Below, piece after piece: positions 1-10,826 of a stretch of 64,000 nucleotides of DNA (position 1 is the stretch's first letter; every line of letters starts with the position of its first letter). The position numbers and the translations under genes are program-made. The notes under the pieces were generated by a model. That model did not search any database. It worked only from the letters and a program-made list of their open reading frames with translations, and was not told the DNA's origin. This DNA is from Undaria pinnatifida (Eukaryota; Sar; Phaeophyceae; Laminariales; Alariaceae). The DNA lies in contig JABAKD010000023.1 of assembly GCA_012845835.1 (NCBI GenBank), positions 12,089,851 through 12,153,850 of the forward strand, in the 5' to 3' direction.

Positions 1-1237
1 AGCAGTTAGTTGTAGTGAAAATGAAATAATAATAGGAAAAAAAGGGAGAAACCGGAATAATTATGGCCGGGGCTGAATTTCTTTCTTGAGAAAGGGTGAG
101 TTCTGCACACTATCTTCATCACAGCGCCTCTCAGTTGTCTTCCTTTCCTGGTAAAGTACAAGTATCAGCCTTGCTTTCCTATATCCCTGTTTGATTTTTT
201 ACATTTATGTCGTGCACTACTACAAGTAGTAGTGCTGTATCACGTAATATGTACAACGGCAAGCATCACCAACCAGCCGCAAAGCAGTGATTTTTTCATG
301 CGTTTGTGATACAAATGTTGTCGTAGCTATACAACGCGTTTCTTTCCCGCCTAAAAACGCACGATACGGAAAAAGGCGCACAAGTGAAAAGGTCCCATTT
401 CAATGTGCAAACTGAACTCACATGGCCGCGGGTATCCACTCAACTAAAGCATAGAGTTCCTCCGTTCCAACAACTAACCAACTCGCGACTACAAACTACA
501 GCGGTTGGGCTTCCTTCACCGTACGAACCGCACGGTGATCGTGAGTATAGACGAACGCGCCTGCTGTCTGGAGTGCTGTCAGAGTGACGACCCGCGGGCA
601 TGCAGTGAAACAAGAGCAATGGAACCAAAAACCACAGTACAGATATCAATGATCGCCCCTCCTTCCCGAGTTATTTGACAGGTTGCAGCGCAGCTACGAC
701 GCCCGTGCCTGAAAATCGAAAATTGCGGCGGGTCGTTCCCCGTGAAAGGTATACAACTCTTCTACAAACTCTACCAAAATCAGTGACGTAAGTAATATGC
801 CACACTGGGATTTACCTGTTTAATTGGATAGACATTTGGGGAGTACGGTCAATTGCGGGCCGAGCGGAATCGGAGCGTGCGGGAAATATGACGACTTATT
901 CATAAAACGAATGCCACGATGATTGAAATGATGGCTTTAATTAAATTAATTATCCCTCCGAGTACGGTGTTGTTGATCATCAATAGTCGTTCGCTCAACC
1001 TTTAAGAGTCTAAAGGGCATGGACCACGTCACTCCAATTAAAAAAATAAATAGTCCCACCGCATAGTAGTATAGCACCCTCCCTCGCATTCATTCACACT
1101 CATCATCTCCCATATCTCAGCAATGATCGATACACACACTCTCATCTTCCCTCAGGGCAGCTGCGGGCGCTGTGATGCGCCTGAGGCGTTTGATCGTGAG
1201 CATTCACGGCACGGTGTAGCTGTTTAAGTTGGAGTAG
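1..1237. other. No recognisable gene
   Basis: AT-rich flank of copia element A. The only open frames are short, overlapping and unlike any family I know. No repeat boundary or RNA gene is visible. Confidence 0.5.
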
Positions 1238-1242
1238 GGAAT

Positions 1243-1529
1243 TGTTTGCTGATCCCTACGAAGCGTAGAGGGCTTACCCGTTGAGCTGACAATAGTGGGG
1301 TAGTGGAGTCACCGGTATGAAGACAAGAATAAGACGTACAAATATATATTACGTTGCTCCTAGCCAAGCCGCAGCGTGGAGTGCGCTCGCCAGGAAGAAA
1401 GGCGGTTAAATAGGCGGAGTATTTCCACCATCCCGATATCCCGCTATCATGCAGCCAACTTATCACTGGAAACCCCTACAATACTCAACCGTCATCATAT
1501 CCGCATCATATCTAAGCATACAATCAACA
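1243..1529 (-). repeat. 3' LTR of copia A
   Basis: 287 bp matching the 5' LTR at 11343-11625 almost throughout. In element orientation it starts TGTTGATTGTATGCTTGG. Its other end carries a 4-bp insertion relative to the partner, where TGTTTGCTGATCC replaces TGTTGATCC on the plus strand. GGAAT directly outside it matches the target duplication at the other end. Confidence 0.92.
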
Positions 1530-1541
1530 GCCTCCCTGCTT
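1530..1541 (-). promoter_or_regulatory. Polypurine tract of copia A
   Basis: Minus-strand AAGCAGGGAGGC lies directly upstream of the 3' LTR, where the plus-strand DNA primer of an LTR retrotransposon is expected. The same core AAGCAGGGAGG precedes the 3' LTR of element C. Confidence 0.75.
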
Positions 1542-2101
1542 CGTGAATGATACGGTATGATGCTATATTGTCATATCATCAGGGTAAAACGATTCAATGA
1601 AAATTTCGGTCAATCAATATCCTCCCAGTACCTCCGTGACAAGAAAGAAAGATTGCAACACCATAGTCCTTATAAAGCACTCCATAAATCCAGAGATACT
1701 ATTCAGGGACAGTATTCAACATCAATCTTCACGAACCTAAGATCTAAGTCGTAAAATCCTAAGTCCAAATACAAAAACTCAAATCCGAAATTCATAGACC
1801 GAAAACTCAAATCCGAAAACTCAAACATCGGCCTTATAATCAGCATTCAGCTTTCCTTAAAAAACGGTTGTCAGCTCCATAGAACAGGAGTGCCAACAAG
1901 TGTGATTGGACAGCAGTCTCAAAACTCACTTTCGAATGAGACAAACGCCTCCCGGCTGGGTACATACTAAAAATCCATTCAAATTCCAATCGCTCAAATC
2001 CTGAGAAAGATAATGCCATAATATACAACGCAATCGTGAAAACAGTAATATTTCAAAAACCAAGAAATAGTTACTTGCCTCCCTAACTACCATGCACTCT
2101 T
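1542..2101 (-). other. 3' non-coding part of copia A
   Basis: AT-rich stretch between the polypurine tract of copia A and the foldback insertion. It contains a short run of AACTCAAATCCGAAA-like repeats at 1770-1830 and no convincing ORF. Confidence 0.5.
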
Positions 2102-2107
2102 TAAAAA

Positions 2108-3185
2108 ACAGCGAATCGTCCATGCTGAGGATGGTGCTTTTTGTTGAGGATGAAAAACAGTCGGAAAAATTCCGAGCAACAGCAAAAACATTTTCTCCGA
2201 GAAATATTCCAACGGCTGCGTGTTGGACACAGCACATTGTCAGTGTCGTCGTGAGATGCGTGGCTTGTGTTGTCCCACACACACCGCACGACTCTGCTGC
2301 GATAAGGACTTGACCTCGATAGGGCATGGATGAGTACAGAGGGCGGGAAAAAGTAGTGTGGGGGTCGGAGAACAACACAACGAGCGGACGCATGCCGGAG
2401 TGAAAAAAAATTGCTCGTCTTGGTTGACGAGTCACGTCGGAGAAGTTCTTGCTCTGCACCTGACCATAACTAATACCTCGCCACATAGAAGCAAGTACCA
2501 CTCTCACCAGTTGAAACACTCTTGCAAATTACGCTACTCTACTGACGCGAGGAGGTTTGGAGACGATTGGTGCCCTACAGGGCTCGAGTAAGGAGGTGGT
2601 GTCGTGGGCTACTGTTGTGTTGGGCGGACGTTCATGCAATCAACCCAGCACCCATGTCTCAAACCCTCACCGGAGATTGTTCTTGCTCCTCACCTCTACG
2701 GAAGTCTCCCCATAAAGGCCAGCTCCACCACAACCAGCAGACACACCATTGAGCCTCACATTACTCTACCGCCGCGGGGAGTTTTAGAGTCGATCGGATA
2801 TCCAGGGCTCGAGTTAGGAAGTGGTGCAGCCGACTGCTTTACGCACTGGTCGCATCATGGTGCGGCGGAATTTTGATATTTTTCGGCCTGGCACACTTCC
2901 TCAAACATCGATCGACATGTGCTGGTGCGTGCTCCTCACCGCTACCAAACTCTCCCCAGAGAGCCCAGCACCACTCCCAACAGTCGGTACGCCGTTCAAA
3001 CTTCCACAGTAGTACTTGTAGCATGAGAAGGTTTGGGGTCGATTGGTTGTCTAGAGAGGGCCCAACTTAGGAGTGTGGTGTTGTCTACTGCTGTAAGCTG
3101 TGTCGAAGTAGGGGGCTGCTGGTTTGTTTTTTCAAACGGTCACCCGTGTGTCTGGAACCTCGATCGAATTGTGCTTGTGCTTGCT
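2108..3185 (+). repeat. Left inverted arm of foldback element
   Basis: Starts ACAGCGAATC. Homology with the right arm ends at GTGCTTGTGCTTGCT. Small open frames inside are mirrored in the other arm and look non-coding. Confidence 0.88.
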
Positions 3186-3209
3186 CCTTTCCTCTCCAAC
3201 AGAGAAGCA

Positions 3210-3255
3210 GCAATGCTGCTGCCGTTGCTACTGCTGCCGCTGCTGCTGCTGTAGC
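3210..3255 (+). repeat. CTG/CCG microsatellite
   Basis: Interrupted GCTGCTGCC/GCTGCTGCTG run just inside the left arm of the foldback element. Similar CAG/CTG runs recur across the window. Confidence 0.8.
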
Positions 3256-4349
3256 TACAGAAGCAGTATATGTAGGCTGTGGCTCGGGAGCGTTTATCTA
3301 GTTCGCTCGCTCTTGGCAGTGCAAAGGCTCCTTTCTGTTAGTTGCCTTGCTGTGGTCAACAGCAAAAGAAGCAACCGTATTAAACTAGACTATACTTCGT
3401 ACAGCACAGCAGGTGGTCATTGATTGAAAGCGATGTACGAAGTACTTAGCACAGCAGACAAGGTACGCTGCTGTCGTGGCGGAAACGCAAAATACGAGAG
3501 ACGACGGCCGCGGGTCATCAATGATTGAGCCTGTCTCTCCCCTCTTACTGTCTGTTCCTCTCAGACTCTGGATGAACCGCACTGACATAGAGTGGTGGGT
3601 ATGGGGTGTGGTCAACAAAAAAGCACTTCCAAACGGCATGTCCCCACCCAAAGTAAAAATACCAACACTTACCATTATATAGAGGACCAAAATATATATA
3701 CCCTCTAAATGAAAACTATATCGTATTTTACAAGTACCAACAATGCAGCTTGCCAAGATGAGTATTGACCTAAAATTCGTCGAACTCACGGCTGACGTCC
3801 TGGAAATTTGTATATAAAATAGACAGACAGACGCTGCCTGCGTGCTGTGAAAGGGAGGACAGTTTATTTTTGAGTTGATTTGTAACACAGGTCCGTCGGA
3901 CCATCAAGTACCGCGTTGACTCCGTTTCGGCGAATTTGGGTTTCAAACAATTCACGGATCAACTTCTGGAAGGTTTCATGTTCAGAACAATTGTCGGTCG
4001 GATGTTCGAGCGACATTTGATTCTTGGAAGTATTGGAATAGACGAGATTCGTTTTCAGGCCAAATTCAATTTTGTTTTAATGAATGTCCCAAATGTTTTG
4101 TCTCGAGGGTTAAAATAAACTAATCTTCTAACACTTCGCGAACATGCGATCCTTAGCGGTCCGCCGGGGAACCTGAAACAAGTCATCATCCAGATGTGTG
4201 CTTCGGATGATTCGAGTCATAGACAACAACCAATCGACTCCAATCCTCCTCGCGCCCGTGCACTCGAGCAGCGTTAGTTTCAAGTTTCATGGTCTAGGCG
4301 TGCCGACTAACAGGGGTGGTGCTGGCCTCTGTGGGGAGCTTACCGCAGC
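3256..4349. other. Central loop of foldback element
   Basis: The longest open frame here (minus strand, 3385-3888) has no recognisable motif. From about 4210 the sequence is a further, more diverged copy of the arm sub-unit in right-arm orientation, so the right arm once extended further inward than the left. No transposase signature is visible. Confidence 0.55.
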
Positions 4350-5427
4350 AGCAAGCACAAGCACAATTCGATCGAGGTTCCAGACACACGGGTGACCGTT
4401 TGAAAAAACAAATCAGCAGCCCCCTACTTCGACACAGCTTACAGCAGTAGACAGCACCACACTCCTAAGTTGAGCCCTCTCTAGACAACCAATCGACCCC
4501 AAACCTTCTCGCGCTACAAGTACTACTGTGGAAGTTTGAACGGCGTATCTACTGTTGGGAGTGGTGCTGGCCTCTGTGGGGAGAGTTTGGTAGCGGTGAG
4601 GAGCACGCACCAGCACATGTCGATCGATGTTTGAGGAAGTGTGCCAGACCGAAAAATATCAAAATTCCGCCGCACCATGATGCGACCAGTGCGTAAAGCA
4701 GTCGGCTGCACCACTTCCTAACTCGGGCCCTGGATATCCGATCGACTCTAAAACTCCCCGCGGCGGTAGAGTAATGTGAGGCTCAATGGTGTGTCTGCTG
4801 GTTGTGGTGGAGCTGGCCTTTATGGGGAGACTTCCGTAGAGGTGAGGAGCAAGAACAATCTCCGGTGAGGGTTTGAGACATGGGTGCTGGGTTGATTGCA
4901 TGAACGTCCGCCCAACACAACAGTAGCCCACGACACCACCTCCTTACTCGAGCCCTGTAGGGCACCAATCGTCTCCAAACCCCCTCGCGTCAGTAGAGTA
5001 GCGTAATTTGCAAGAGCGTTTCAACTGGTGAGAGTGGTACTTGCTTCTATGTGGCGAGGTATTAGTTATGGTCAGGTGCAGAGCAAGAACTTCTCCGACG
5101 TGACTCGTCAACCAAGACGAGCAATTTTTTTTCACTCCGGCATGCGTCCGCTCGTTGTGTTGTTCTCCGACCCCCACACTACTTTTTCCCGCCCTGTGTA
5201 CTCATCCGTGCCCTATCGAGGTCAAGTCCTTATTGCAGCAGAGTCGTGCGGTGTGTGTGGGACAACACAAGCCACGCATCTCACGACGACACTGACAATG
5301 TGCTGTGTCCAACACGCAGCCGTTGGAACATTTCTCGGAGAAAATGTTTTTGCTGTTGCTCGGAATTTTTCCGACTGTTTTTCATCCTCAACAAAAAGCA
5401 CCATCCTCAGCATAGATGATTCGCTGT
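4350..5427 (-). repeat. Right inverted arm of foldback element
   Basis: Reverse complement of 2108-3185 with scattered substitutions (for example two near the outer end) and equal length. It ends GATTCGCTGT before TAAAAA. Confidence 0.88.
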
Positions 5428-5504
5428 TAAAAATACGAAAATCCAGCTAATATATGCAGAATAATCCGTCAAGAAACAATTCAAATCAGCTCACGAAAAA
5501 GTTA

Positions 5505-5556
5505 GTCGCCCACGGGTTCAGACGTATCGAACTCGTCGAGTTTGAGACCTTTTTCC
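5505..5556 (-). pseudogene. Stray copia reverse transcriptase fragment
   Basis: About 17 codons on the minus strand read KGLKLDEFDTSEPVGD and then hit a stop. This matches the RT-RNase H connection encoded at about 6830 in copia A, which reads KGLKLEEFDATEPEGD. It lies between the foldback element and the 129-bp array inside the 3' part of copia A, so it is either a second related insertion or a segment of the element copied into its own 3' region. The coding match ends abruptly on both sides. Confidence 0.7.
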
Positions 5557-5642
5557 TTCTTAACGAGCCATAATCTTCTCAAGTGGTCAAGCGAATCCTT
5601 CCCCGCACAAGCAGTAACACGTGGGCGTGACCCCTCCTTGCA

Positions 5643-6060
5643 GGATGAAAACTAAACGGTTTGGGTTAGCTGGGTCTCATTACGGGGCTAGTTGAGAAAA
5701 CTTTAGACTGATTACGCAGGGATGACCCCCGGTAGTTTACCCAAAAACTGTTGCCGTCCCCAAGTCCCAAAAAATGAAAACTGAACGATTTGGCTCAGCT
5801 GGGTCTCATTACGGGGCTAGTTGAGAAAACCATAGACTGATTACGCGGGGATGACCCCGGGTATTTTACCAAAAACGTCACCGTCCCCAAATCCCCCAAA
5901 AGATATAAACTGAACGATTTGGCTCAGCTGGGTCTCATTACGGGGCTAGTTGAGAAAACCATAGACTGATTACGCGGGGATGACCCCGGGTATTTTACCA
6001 AAAATCGTCACCGTCCCCAAATCCCCCAAAAAACATAAACTGAACGAATTGGCTCAGCTA
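5643..6060 (+). repeat. 129-bp tandem array, three and a partial unit
   Basis: GGGTCTCATTACGGGGCTAG recurs at 5672, 5801 and 5930, giving a 129-bp period. A fourth unit is cut off near 6060. Units share a TTGAGAAAA...TAGACTGATTACGC core and a GTCACCGTCCCCAAATCCC tail. The array occupies the 3' non-coding region of copia A, next to the end of its RNase H. A related sequence occurs near 30730. Confidence 0.9.
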
Positions 6061-6130
6061 TCATTACTAAACAGTAGAAAAAACGAACCTAGCGTACTAA
6101 ATCATGACATATTCCACCGTTCCCCCAAAA

Positions 6131-7150
6131 TCAAATGTTCATCACAAAATCCCGGTGAAAACGAAAAACTGGACCGGCAAGTGCCTTCGTCAGGAAGTTT
6201 GCGTGTTGCTGCTCAGACTCTACGGCGACAATGTCAAACTCTCCCCTGAATACAAGCTCTCGGAGAAAGTGGTGCCTAATGTCGATGTGTTTCGAATTCG
6301 ACGCGCACACCGGGTTATGAGCCAGGTGTCTTGCCCCCTTGTTGTCCTCAAAAACCGTGATGCATGCGGAACCAAGGCCAGGCAAAATAAAACTCCACAC
6401 GTACCGCAAGAAAATCACCTCCTTGATGGTGTCTGCTAGTGCTACGTACTCGGCTTCTGTGGTCGAAAGCGTCACGCACTTTTGAGTCCTCGAAAACCAG
6501 CACACGCATGCTCCTACGCACATGACAGCCCCACCGGAAACTGACCTTCTATCAGTGTCATTGCTGGCGTAGTCTGCATCCGCATACGCAACCAGCTCCA
6601 GTCCCTTACCTCTCTGAAAAGTAATGCCAAAATCACTCGTGAAAAAAACGCACTCTAAAAGGCCAACCGCTGTCTTCCAGTGTATCGCTCTGGGCGAGTT
6701 GGTGTACCTGGCTACCGCTCTCACTGCGTTCGCAATATCCGGACGTGTCTGATTGGCAAGCCACATCAAGCACCCTACCAGTTCACGGAAAGGCCAGTCA
6801 CCCTCAGGTTCAGTCGCATCAAACTCTTCGAGTTTAAGGCCCTTTTCTAACGGGTTTTTTCTGCCCGAGCTAACGCCGAACTTCAAAACTGTGTTTTCAG
6901 CGAAAGCTGGCTGCGAGATCGTTAAAGTGCCAGCATCCCAATCTCTAGAATACCGGCAGCCAGCATACCACCTTAGCTCGCCAAGGTTGTTAATCGGCAC
7001 TAGGCGGTTCAAGTCTTCGCAGAACTGATCGCATCTAGCCTTCTGTCCTACTGCGAAGATATCGTCCACATGAACTACTGTTACTATGGAGACAGTTCCA
7101 GACTCGACAAAGCGCAAGACACACGCGTCTGCTAGACTGCTCAAAACCAA
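6131..7150 (-). pseudogene. Copia A reverse transcriptase (C-terminal) and RNase H
   Basis: A 339-codon frame holds the second half of a copia reverse transcriptase and the element's RNase H, which copy the RNA genome into DNA in the cytoplasmic particle. The catalytic VDD is at residues 28-30 (VVHVDDIFAVG). RNase H motifs follow: YADADYAS, the SVSGG turn, LSTTEAEYVAL and an EDNKGARHL block. HIDIRHHFLRE closes the domain, and the frame ends shortly after a stretch typical of copia pol C-termini. The start is not real: the frame continues the RT begun at 7454 after a frameshift at about 7140. Broken relic of element A. Confidence 0.9.
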
Positions 7151-7454
7151 GACTCTTCATGTGCGATAGCAAGTGGTTGTGCCACGATCTCGACGCTTGT
7201 TTCAAGCCGTAGAGACTGCGGTTCAAGCGTACTACCATACCAGACATCTCACCACAACCCCGGGGCAGCCCCATAAAAACATCTTCGTCTAGGTTTGACT
7301 GAACAAAAGCCTGCTCTGCATCGAAATGACAAAGATCCAGATCTGACTCGCAAGCAATGGCACCCAACAAGCGGATGCAGGACGCCGTAGGCGTCGGGGC
7401 AAATGTCTCAAAGAAATCGATACCTCCACGCTGCCCGCAACCCCTCGCTACCAA
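7035..7454 (-). pseudogene. Copia A reverse transcriptase, N-terminal part
   Basis: Encodes RT fingers and palm of the copia type: VARGCGQRGGIDFFETFAPT, then LCHFDAEQAFVQSNLDEDVFM with the first catalytic Asp context (HFDAEQAF), then LNRSLYGLKQASRSWHNHL. After SLGFEQS the frame drifts into unrelated sequence, so a frameshift separates it from the VDD-containing frame downstream. The N-terminal join to the linker frame ending at 7585 is also out of frame. Confidence 0.9.
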
Positions 7455-7584
7455 CCTCGCCTCAGCCCTGGTCGCAAATCCAATCTCATTCGATTTCCAA
7501 CCGTACCCACTTCGCCGAAAGAATATTCAGGCCGTTTGGTTGCTAGATCGCGCCGAAAGTACCCGCGTTCTCCAGGCCACCATA

Positions 7585-8418
7585 TTATTTCTCCATGGCC
7601 TGAATCCAGAGATCAGAATATTCGTCGGTGAGCGTTTCCGAGTACGAGTTCGGCGTCAAGAGTTCACTCACCGGGCGCGAGGGTAGGGGAGGGTTCTTGT
7701 GAGGTGGGGCTTGATGGTACAGGACATGACCAATACCCTCCCGCGCAGCCACCAAAGACAACAGTCCATGTTGCATACCCCCCTGATTGCGCGCGGTTTG
7801 CCCCCTGGTGCGTCCCAGTTGAGCTATGCCGTCATTTACAGTCTGCGATCTGTCAATTCCTGCCTGGTTGCGAGCAGTCTGCGCCCGCGTGCGCCCCAGG
7901 TGATGTGGCTCGCCACCATCATCAGCTCCTGAGAACTGGTGTAACAGCGGTAACGACTGTGACTGAGGCGGCTGTGCCAGGCCTGGTGACGCCCTTGACG
8001 TCACCAGCGACGGCTTTGCCGGCCCCGGTGACGCCCTTGACGGCACCACCGGTGACGGCCGTGTCGCCCCCGGTGACGCCCTTGACGTCCACACCGGTGA
8101 CGGCTGAACCAACTCCTGTGACGCCCTTGACGGCACCGGTGACGTCCTTGACGTGACCAGTGACGGTTGTGCCGGACCTGGTGACGTCCTTGACGGCACC
8201 GGTGCCAGCTCATGCCATACCTCCCCGTCTTCCGGGGGCATCTGCGCCTCTGACAAACTCGGCCCAGGTGATGGGGTGTCCTTGGCCCATGCCGCAGGCA
8301 GCAACCCAGCAAAGGCTTCCCGCGGATGCTCCCGAGTAACATCACGGGTGTACGACCGGCGGCCGGACACAAGCAACACCTTGCAACAGTCCCTCGGGTG
8401 GTTGCTGCCGCTGTTCAA
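7585..8418 (-). pseudogene. Copia A integrase-RT linker with repeats
   Basis: 277-codon frame between integrase and RT. The N-terminal part is unremarkable. Residues of about 75-150 are a Ser/Pro/Arg-rich repeat (variants of PSRASPGPAQPSLVTSRASP) encoded by a GC-rich minisatellite. A second small repeat contains LGRTRAQTARNQAG and LGRTRGQTARNQGG. It ends DEYSDLWIQAMEK, the start of a copia RT. Copia elements usually have a poorly conserved linker here. The repeat expansion is the odd part. Confidence 0.75.
7978..8205 (-). repeat. GGTGACG-core minisatellite in copia A linker
   Basis: Plus-strand units of about 40-45 bp around CCGGTGACGCCCTTGACG, roughly five or six degenerate copies. In the coding strand they give the Ser-Pro-Arg repeat of the linker. 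Confidence 0.8.
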
Positions 8419-8483
8419 GAAAAAGCAAACCTGTGCCTTCGGCTCAGATTTCAGCGTCCGCTTTACATGATAAAAGCCTGGCT

Positions 8484-10826
8484 TTAGAAGGGGAGCAGAC
8501 GCGGGAACGGTGCCCTACCATACAACTTTTGGTAAGGCGACAACATGCCCGGCCTGTCGCTCAACCTCGCCGACACGTTGATGGCATCACTCGCGTGCAC
8601 GCACGCTTCCGCCCATAGAGGCCCTGTCGGCGGCAGAGGCACGCCGCCGAACAGGCGGGGAGCCTCCAGGCAGGACGCCATCGCGGCCTCTAAGACCAGG
8701 GCAATCCTGCGCTCGACCACGCCGTCGTACTTTGGAGAGTCTACGGGCGTGTATTCTCGGCGGATACAGTGGTGGTCTAGCAGCGTCACGAACTCACCCT
8801 TAGTGAATTCAGTACCGTTATCTGAGCGCAGGCACTCCGCAATGGATGGGGTGCCCTGTGCCCGAATGTCAGCCAGAAAACCAGCGAAAACAGCGGGCAC
8901 GCCGGACTTCTCCTTGAGGAAGTAAGTCCATCCAAACCGAGAAAAATCGTCCACAATCATCATTAGGTAGTGGTAATCACCAGATGACGCGGGGCGCTTT
9001 CCGGACAGGTCTACAAACAGACGCTCAAAGGGTTTGGTCGAGCGACTGTTGGTGGATCTCGGAACTGGCATCCTCCTACCCTTGGCTTCGGAACACCCAG
9101 CACAAGGGACCAACTCTCCTACCACTTCTATACCATGTTGGCGCGCCGTCTCGCGTAGGTTTTCAGCATGTGAGTGGGCTAGCGCAACGTGCAGGTCGTA
9201 AATATCGATCCGTTGCTGCTGGCCAGGGACCAATACTGCGTTAGCCATGGGGGGGTCGGTAATCCTAGTTGCAGAGCAGTATGAGCCAGCCTCTCTTCGT
9301 ACGAACGAAACACTCCCCCCAAGCATGTGAACCCCCTTGGTGTCCATGGTCACACGGCACTTTGACATCACAGCGTGTAATGATAACAAGTTAAACTGGA
9401 CTCCAGGCACGTATGCCACGTTCGTCAGCCGTACATGCGTGTCTCCACCCTGGCAGTGCATCAACAGAGACCGTTTGCCAAAGCACTCGACGCCCATCAT
9501 CGTCATGTCACCTATCACTAACCTCTCCTTACCTACCGGAGGGGGCTTACAGTCAAACATCCCAGTGGGGTCCCCCGTCACGTGATACGAAGCACCAGAG
9601 TCGGCAACCCACTCATCTCTACCGCTACCCCCAGAAATATCACGGGGCGTCTCTTTCATTTCGGAGGGGTATTGGATTGGTTGAGCAATCTGCGCGGTGA
9701 GAACGTGTGGGTCGTCAGACGTGCTTCTGCTATGCGTGGATTCCGCTGCCCCTTGAGAGTCATACGGGGAGTGGACGGTCGAGGGGGCGTACGGTGCTGC
9801 TGCTGCGGCAACGTACTGCGGAGCATAGCTAGTCGGAGCGTAGTCACCAGCTCCATAGGGCCCGTGGTATGCTCCGGCCTGCCAATTTCCGTCGTATGAC
9901 GCTGGTGGGGGGCTAAACGATGCAACGTGCGCGCCTAAATAACCTGAGCTGGGTGGGTAATTTTGCGCGACGTGTGCGTGTGCGTGCGCAGTGCATTGAG
10001 CGGCATAGTGCCCCGGTTGCTGACACTTGAAGCATAGCCGGGGAGCTATCGGGGTACCTCTACGGGGCGGTCCCGATCCTGCCGGTGGCGGGGGTCTCGG
10101 TGGTAGTGCACCAGGCGGATGTTGAACTGGTACATATCCCATCGGGGGTACATTACCAGCGTTCCCAAAAGGGGCCAAACTCGAGTCATCCCAACGCCAC
10201 TGCCCATATACCGGATCTAAACGGTACGGTGGGCCCACTACACCGCCGTCACCACTTTGGTGCTGCTGCTGCTGCTGCTGCTGCTGTTGCGACTGCTGCT
10301 GTTTCTGTCTATTTTTCTGTTTTCCGTTCGAGTTCCTCCCCATCCCATTGCCCCCTGCACCGGCTGGTTGTGCACCGCCGGCGTAGAGAGCATGTGGGTC
10401 ATCTCCCTTCGACTGACCTTTACCCCTTCCAACATTCTGCTTGAGCGACATGTACGCGTTTCTTACTACTTCTTCTATGTTGGAACGAGTCAGGCCAGGG
10501 CTGGACAACAGGATTTTCTTCTCCACCTCATAAGACGCTGAGAGGTTCTGGACAACATGTACATTGACGTCATCATCATCCTTTGTTCCCCCTAACATTG
10601 CAAGCTTTTGCAATGTCTTGTCTATGCGGCTCAAGTATTCTACAGGGTCTTCACCCTCTGCCATTGAGATGGAGTCGAGCTCCTGCGCTACCCTTCGTTT
10701 TTCCATAATTGTCTTTGGAGCATAAAAATCGGTCATGACTTTCCACGCTCCGCTAGGCGACTTGGTCTCTAGCATCTTGGTTAAACACGGGGGGTCAGAG
10801 TCCAAAGCTTCCAGCAAAACTCCCAA
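8484..10826 (-). CDS. Copia A gag (C-terminal)-protease-integrase
   Basis: A 780-codon open frame, the best preserved in the window. Order: gag-polyprotein region (residues 1-150), glutamine tract (about 176-189), Gly/Pro-rich spacer, CCHC knuckle CFKCQQPGHYAAQC (265-278), aspartic protease with D409 in WVADSGASYHVT, the integrase zinc-binding region (H546, H551 or H553, C575, C578), and a DDE integrase with D606, D669 and E705. The D669-E705 spacing fits D35E. Gag packages the RNA, protease matures the particle and integrase inserts the cDNA. The true start lies upstream in gag at 11233 in another frame, with the shift near 10820. The frame ends within the integrase C-terminal region. Frame intactness is real, but the element as a whole is broken. 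Confidence 0.9.
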   Translation of the reverse strand: MGVLLEALDSDPPCLTKMLETKSPSGAWKVMTDFYAPKTIMEKRRVAQELDSISMAEGEDPVEYLSRIDKTLQKLAMLGGTKDDDDVNVHVVQNLSASYEVEKKILLSSPGLTRSNIEEVVRNAYMSLKQNVGRGKGQSKGDDPHALYAGGAQPAGAGGNGMGRNSNGKQKNRQKQQQSQQQQQQQQQHQSGDGGVVGPPYRLDPVYGQWRWDDSSLAPFGNAGNVPPMGYVPVQHPPGALPPRPPPPAGSGPPRRGTPIAPRLCFKCQQPGHYAAQCTAHAHAHVAQNYPPSSGYLGAHVASFSPPPASYDGNWQAGAYHGPYGAGDYAPTSYAPQYVAAAAAPYAPSTVHSPYDSQGAAESTHSRSTSDDPHVLTAQIAQPIQYPSEMKETPRDISGGSGRDEWVADSGASYHVTGDPTGMFDCKPPPVGKERLVIGDMTMMGVECFGKRSLLMHCQGGDTHVRLTNVAYVPGVQFNLLSLHAVMSKCRVTMDTKGVHMLGGSVSFVRREAGSYCSATRITDPPMANAVLVPGQQQRIDIYDLHVALAHSHAENLRETARQHGIEVVGELVPCAGCSEAKGRRMPVPRSTNSRSTKPFERLFVDLSGKRPASSGDYHYLMMIVDDFSRFGWTYFLKEKSGVPAVFAGFLADIRAQGTPSIAECLRSDNGTEFTKGEFVTLLDHHCIRREYTPVDSPKYDGVVERRIALVLEAAMASCLEAPRLFGGVPLPPTGPLWAEACVHASDAINVSARLSDRPGMLSPYQKLYGRAPFPRLLPF
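10238..10300 (-). repeat. CAG tract encoding poly-glutamine in copia A gag
   Basis: Plus-strand GCTGCTGCTG run at about 10257-10302, read as glutamines upstream of the zinc knuckle. Poly-Q also appears in copia B gag and in the ORF of element C. Confidence 0.8.

Larger units (their letters stand above)
2108..5427. mobile_element. Foldback-type element with 1,078-bp inverted arms
   Basis: Two arms of exactly 1,078 bp (2108-3185 and 4350-5427) are inverted copies with few mismatches by eye and no net length difference. They flank a 1,164-bp centre (3186-4349). Each arm contains about three tandem sub-units of 228-252 bp, with the landmark GATTGGT/GATCGGAT at about 2565, 2791 and 3043. Long inverted repeats built from tandem sub-units are the hallmark of foldback (FB) elements. 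TAAAAA lies directly outside both ends (2102-2107, 5428-5433) as a possible 6-bp target duplication. The centre shows no transposase, so the element is non-autonomous. It lies inside the 3' part of copia A. Confidence 0.85.

Noticed and set aside
3385..3888. 167-codon minus-strand frame in the foldback centre
   Set aside because: No motif, no transposase residues and no match between arms; composition and position suggest chance.
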